Under the pieces are notes generated by a model. It was not told where the DNA came from and did no database searches. It worked only from the letters and a program-made list of their open reading frames with translations. A program made the position numbers and the translations under genes. 8,283 nt of DNA from an uncultured Ignavibacteria bacterium (GTDB lineage: Bacteria; Bacteroidota; Ignavibacteria; Kapaibacteriales; UBA2268). Positions 6,493 to 8,283 of the stretch are shown here, in pieces (position 1 is the stretch's first letter; every line of letters starts with the position of its first letter). Where the stretch lies: positions 1 through 8,283 of the forward strand of contig CAIWET010000134.1 of NCBI GenBank assembly GCA_903911805.1, in the 5' to 3' direction.

Positions 6493-6531
6493 GTTGGCTG
6501 AGTGATGCGAAAGCATCGTATCGAAGCCAAC
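6493..6531. repeat. Nested hairpin with a GAAA tetraloop
   Basis: The outer stem is GTTGGCT (6493-6499) with AGCCAAC (6525-6531). The inner stem is GATGC (6504-6508), GAAA loop, GCATC (6513-6517). A T-G wobble (6503/6518) can lengthen the inner stem, leaving an asymmetric internal loop. The GNRA-closed shape would make a stable RNA fold if transcribed on the plus strand. There is one copy in the window and I do not recognise it as a known ncRNA. Confidence 0.5.
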
Positions 6532-6538
6532 TTTAAGA

Positions 6539-6580
6539 TGGTCAAGCATAGACGCTTGGCCTACAAAGAATTCAAAATGG
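6539..6580 (+). repeat. 42-bp hairpin-linker element, copy 2
   Basis: Second copy of the element at 6401-6442. The stem is GGTCAAGC (6540-6547) and GCTTGGCC (6554-6561). The single change in the stem relative to copy 1 gives a T-G pair, so the fold survives as RNA. The linker is ACAAAGAATTCAAAATGG. Confidence 0.75.
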
Positions 6581-6603
6581 AGCCCACCTAAGGTGAACTC
6601 CAT
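6577..6603 (-). terminator. Hairpin next to the glyS stop, possible weak terminator
   Basis: ATGGAG (6577-6582) pairs with CTCCAT (6598-6603), and CACC (6585-6588) pairs with GGTG (6592-6595) around TAA, with a symmetrical 2x2 internal loop. On the minus strand it begins 16 nt after the glyS stop and is followed by TTTT. The short T-run makes it only a weak terminator candidate. It may simply be the second hairpin of the repeat element whose copy 2 it abuts. Confidence 0.35.
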
Positions 6604-6619
6604 AAATGATTACTATAAA

Positions 6620-8041
6620 TTATTTTGAAATATTATCAAAAATATAGCTTTTTACAGCATCAATTGAGATTCTTACTTGATTCATTGAATCTCTCTCGCG
6701 AATTGTAACAGTATTATCTTCTAAAGATTGTCCATCTACAGTAATGCAGAATGGTGTTCCAATTTCGTCTTGTCTACGATATCTTCTACCGATTGCTCCA
6801 GATGTATCATATTGAACTTTGAAATTCTTTTGAAGGTCTTTATAGAGTTTAGTTGCAAATTCTGGCATTCCGTCTTTATTAACTAATGGGAAAACAGCAG
6901 CTGTTATTGGTGCCAATTTTGGACTGAATCTCATCACTACTCTAGTTTCTTCATTTCCTTTATCATCTGTTACTTTTTCTTCATCATAAGCATTGCAGAG
7001 GAAAGCCATTAATCCACGAGTAACTCCACCTGAAGTTTCTAATACATAAGGTACAAATCTATCCTGATTGACGGTATCTACGAACTCAAGCTTTTTACCG
7101 GAGAACTCTTGATGTCGCTTCAAATCAAAATCTGTGCGTGAATGGATACCTTCAATTTCGCCCCAACCGAATGGGAACAAGAATTCAATATCTGTAGCTT
7201 TATTTGCATAATGAGCTAATTTTTCGTGTGGTTTAAATCTCAATGAGTCCTTTTTCATACCGAGTTCTAAATACCAATTATATCTTCTTTCTTGCCAATA
7301 ATCAAACCATTCCATTTCAGAACCTGGTTTAATGAAATATTGCATTTCCATTTGTTCGAATTCGCGAACTCTAAATAAAAAGTTCTTTGTATTTATTTCA
7401 TTTCTGAAGGCTTTTCCGATTTGTGCAATTCCGAAAGGAACTTTTTGTCTGCCAGTTTCCATAACATTTTTGAAATTTACAAAGATACCCTGTGCTGATT
7501 CTGGTCTAAGGAAAACAGTATTATTTACATCTTCAACTGGTCCTATGAATGTTTTGAACATCAAATTGAAGTTACGAACCTCAGTCCATTCTGTTGATCC
7601 AGAAACAGGGCAAGGAATTTCGAAATCGATAATAATTTTATGATAATCTGCATTATCTTGCACTTGAGATAATCTTGTTTCTAATTCTGCAGCTTTATCA
7701 GTTCTTTTTTTACTTTTTAATTTATCAATGAATTCTTCGATTAAATTGTCAGCTCTATATCTTAATCTGCTGGTTTTGTTGTCAATCATCGGGTCTGTGA
7801 ATTGAGCAATATGACCACTGGCTTCCCAAACTTTTGGGTGCATAAGAATTGAAGCATCGATACCTTCGATATCGTCGCGGTAAGTCATTGCTTTCCACCA
7901 TTCTTCTTTGATATTCTTAAGTAATTCAACGCCAAGAGGACCAAAATCCCAGCAACCATTCAATCCACCATAAATTTCAGATGACTGAAAAACAAATCCA
8001 CGTCTTTTAGCAAGTGATATAATTGTATCGAGTTTAAACAT
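6620..8041 (-). CDS. glyS: Glycyl-tRNA synthetase, single-chain (alpha2) class II type
   Basis: A complete 473-residue cytoplasmic enzyme that charges tRNA-Gly with glycine using ATP. It is the homodimeric type seen in archaea, eukaryotes and many bacteria, not the two-gene GlyQ/GlyS form. The N-terminus has the family pattern KRRGFVFQSSEIYGG...GCWDFGPLG (12-37). LRPESAQGIFVNF (178-190) is present, motif 2 spans FRNEI (212-216) to RVREFEQME (224-232), GWGEIEGIHSRTDFDL is at 292-307, and motif 3 is ETSGGVTRGL (335-344) with the invariant arginine R342. The anticodon-binding domain covers about 375-470. In the insertion, CPVSGS (144-149) stands where many relatives have CPxCG, so that metal-type pair is lost. 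The ATG at 8039-8041 begins the conserved N-terminus; AGG with 12 nt spacing is a weak ribosome site. The gene is convergent with the receptor gene, and 76 bp separate it from the PIN-domain gene upstream. Confidence 0.96.
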   Translation of the reverse strand: MFKLDTIISLAKRRGFVFQSSEIYGGLNGCWDFGPLGVELLKNIKEEWWKAMTYRDDIEGIDASILMHPKVWEASGHIAQFTDPMIDNKTSRLRYRADNLIEEFIDKLKSKKRTDKAAELETRLSQVQDNADYHKIIIDFEIPCPVSGSTEWTEVRNFNLMFKTFIGPVEDVNNTVFLRPESAQGIFVNFKNVMETGRQKVPFGIAQIGKAFRNEINTKNFLFRVREFEQMEMQYFIKPGSEMEWFDYWQERRYNWYLELGMKKDSLRFKPHEKLAHYANKATDIEFLFPFGWGEIEGIHSRTDFDLKRHQEFSGKKLEFVDTVNQDRFVPYVLETSGGVTRGLMAFLCNAYDEEKVTDDKGNEETRVVMRFSPKLAPITAAVFPLVNKDGMPEFATKLYKDLQKNFKVQYDTSGAIGRRYRRQDEIGTPFCITVDGQSLEDNTVTIRERDSMNQVRISIDAVKSYIFDNISK

Positions 8042-8117
8042 AAAGCATTATTTCCTATTTTTCAAAAAATACAAACAATATAAGACACTTAAACGAGGAA
8101 ATTCTTGTTAAAGAAAA
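8042..8117 (-). promoter_or_regulatory. glyS upstream gap, promoter not resolved
   Basis: Seventy-six AT-rich bases lie between the PIN-domain gene and glyS. TATTGTTTG and TATTTTTTG on the minus strand resemble TAnnTTTG but have one extra base, and no correctly spaced TTTG accompanies them. There is no T-box-like leader. Either a promoter or readthrough from the PIN gene is possible. Confidence 0.25.
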
Positions 8118-8283
8118 TTAAATGAGTTTTTTTAATAATTTTTTATCGAATGAAATGACTTGTGTTTTTGAGATATTATTAAATGAAATTAAAATACAAT
8201 CAACAATATCAAATCTTGTCGCACTATAATATTCTAATGAATTAATAAGAATAATTTTATTTTCATTAATAATTGTTTCTGAT
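8118..8283 (-). CDS. PIN-domain protein, C-terminal fragment cut by the window edge
   Basis: Only the last 54 codons and the stop are visible; the 5' end lies beyond position 8283. The fragment contains ATRFDIVDCILISF and later QVISFDKKLLKKLI. This matches the C-terminal half of PIN nucleases, where the aspartates in FDxVD and in SFDKKL complete the acidic metal-binding site that cleaves RNA. In the fragment these are D25, D28 and D46. Many such proteins are VapC-type toxins whose antitoxin gene lies just upstream, which here would be outside the window, so toxin status cannot be decided. It runs in the same direction as glyS. The frame is open to the edge and the stop is TAA at 8118-8120. 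Family assignment rests on a short stretch. Confidence 0.72.
   Translation of the reverse strand, partial: SETIINENKIILINSLEYYSATRFDIVDCILISFNNISKTQVISFDKKLLKKLI

Larger units (their letters stand above)
6163..6619. repeat. Gene-free island of palindromes and short repeats
   Basis: This 457-bp stretch between the convergent receptor and glyS genes has no credible ORF. It is visibly richer in G+C than the genes around it. It is packed with hairpins and repeated modules: a 25-bp repeat present twice, a related CATTC...GAATCT module, a CCCCACCCTAAAT module, a terminator-like palindrome, a 42-bp hairpin element present twice, a nested GAAA-loop hairpin and a terminal hairpin next to glyS. The word GAATCT recurs at 6191, 6339, 6384 and 6465. 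I read it as layered insertions of small dispersed elements, which I associate from memory with Bacteroidota-Chlorobiota genomes. No transposase is present. Confidence 0.75.

Noticed and set aside
6163..6619. CRISPR array
   Set aside because: Repeats occur only twice each, with irregular spacing and different types intermixed; no cas gene is present.
6163..6619. Remnant insertion sequence
   Set aside because: No transposase fragment in any frame and no matching terminal inverted repeats bounding the region.
8042..8117. T-box riboswitch in front of the glycyl-tRNA synthetase
   Set aside because: The gap is too short, and neither the conserved T-box sequence nor an antiterminator-terminator pair is present.

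Overview
The window looks like an AT-rich chromosomal segment from a member of the Bacteroidota/Chlorobiota/Ignavibacteria/Kapabacteria assemblage. This placement is an inference from four things: an outer-membrane TonB-dependent receptor with an N-terminal carboxypeptidase-like regulatory domain, a Bacteroidota-type promoter (TTTG-N20-TAnnTTTG) in front of the response regulator gene, a single-chain glycyl-tRNA synthetase, and intergenic palindromes of a style I associate with that group. The elongation factor G is of the spd/mitochondrial-EFG1 type, which is not the usual Bacteroidota str-operon form, so I lean towards a deep-branching lineage such as Kapabacteria/Ignavibacteria with modest confidence.

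Layout. A NarL/LuxR-type response regulator (33-728, minus) is followed by a compact regulatory stretch holding its promoter and the terminator of the next gene. Then come fusA (853-2940, minus) and a MarR-family regulator with an N-terminal extension and a five-histidine run (3044-3712, minus). A 158-bp divergent promoter region separates the MarR gene from a complete 763-aa TonB-dependent receptor (3871-6162, plus). Positions 6163-6619 hold no gene but an island of palindromes and short repeats between the convergent receptor and glycyl-tRNA synthetase genes (6620-8041, minus). The right edge cuts through the 3' end of a PIN-domain gene (8118-8283, minus).

How the parts relate. fusA and glyS are translation housekeeping genes, each apparently standing alone; no ribosomal-protein, tuf or tRNA genes are nearby. 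The MarR gene and the receptor gene are divergent and share a control region whose only four CG dinucleotides lie in same-orientation ACG elements 31, 30 and 31 bp apart. The simplest reading is that the MarR protein controls the receptor, whose substrate cannot be told from the sequence. No SusD-like partner accompanies the receptor.

I see no clear new multi-gene system. The observations most worth following are the evenly phased ACG elements, the modular palindrome island with a duplicated 42-bp hairpin element, and the mitochondrial-type EF-G outside a str operon.
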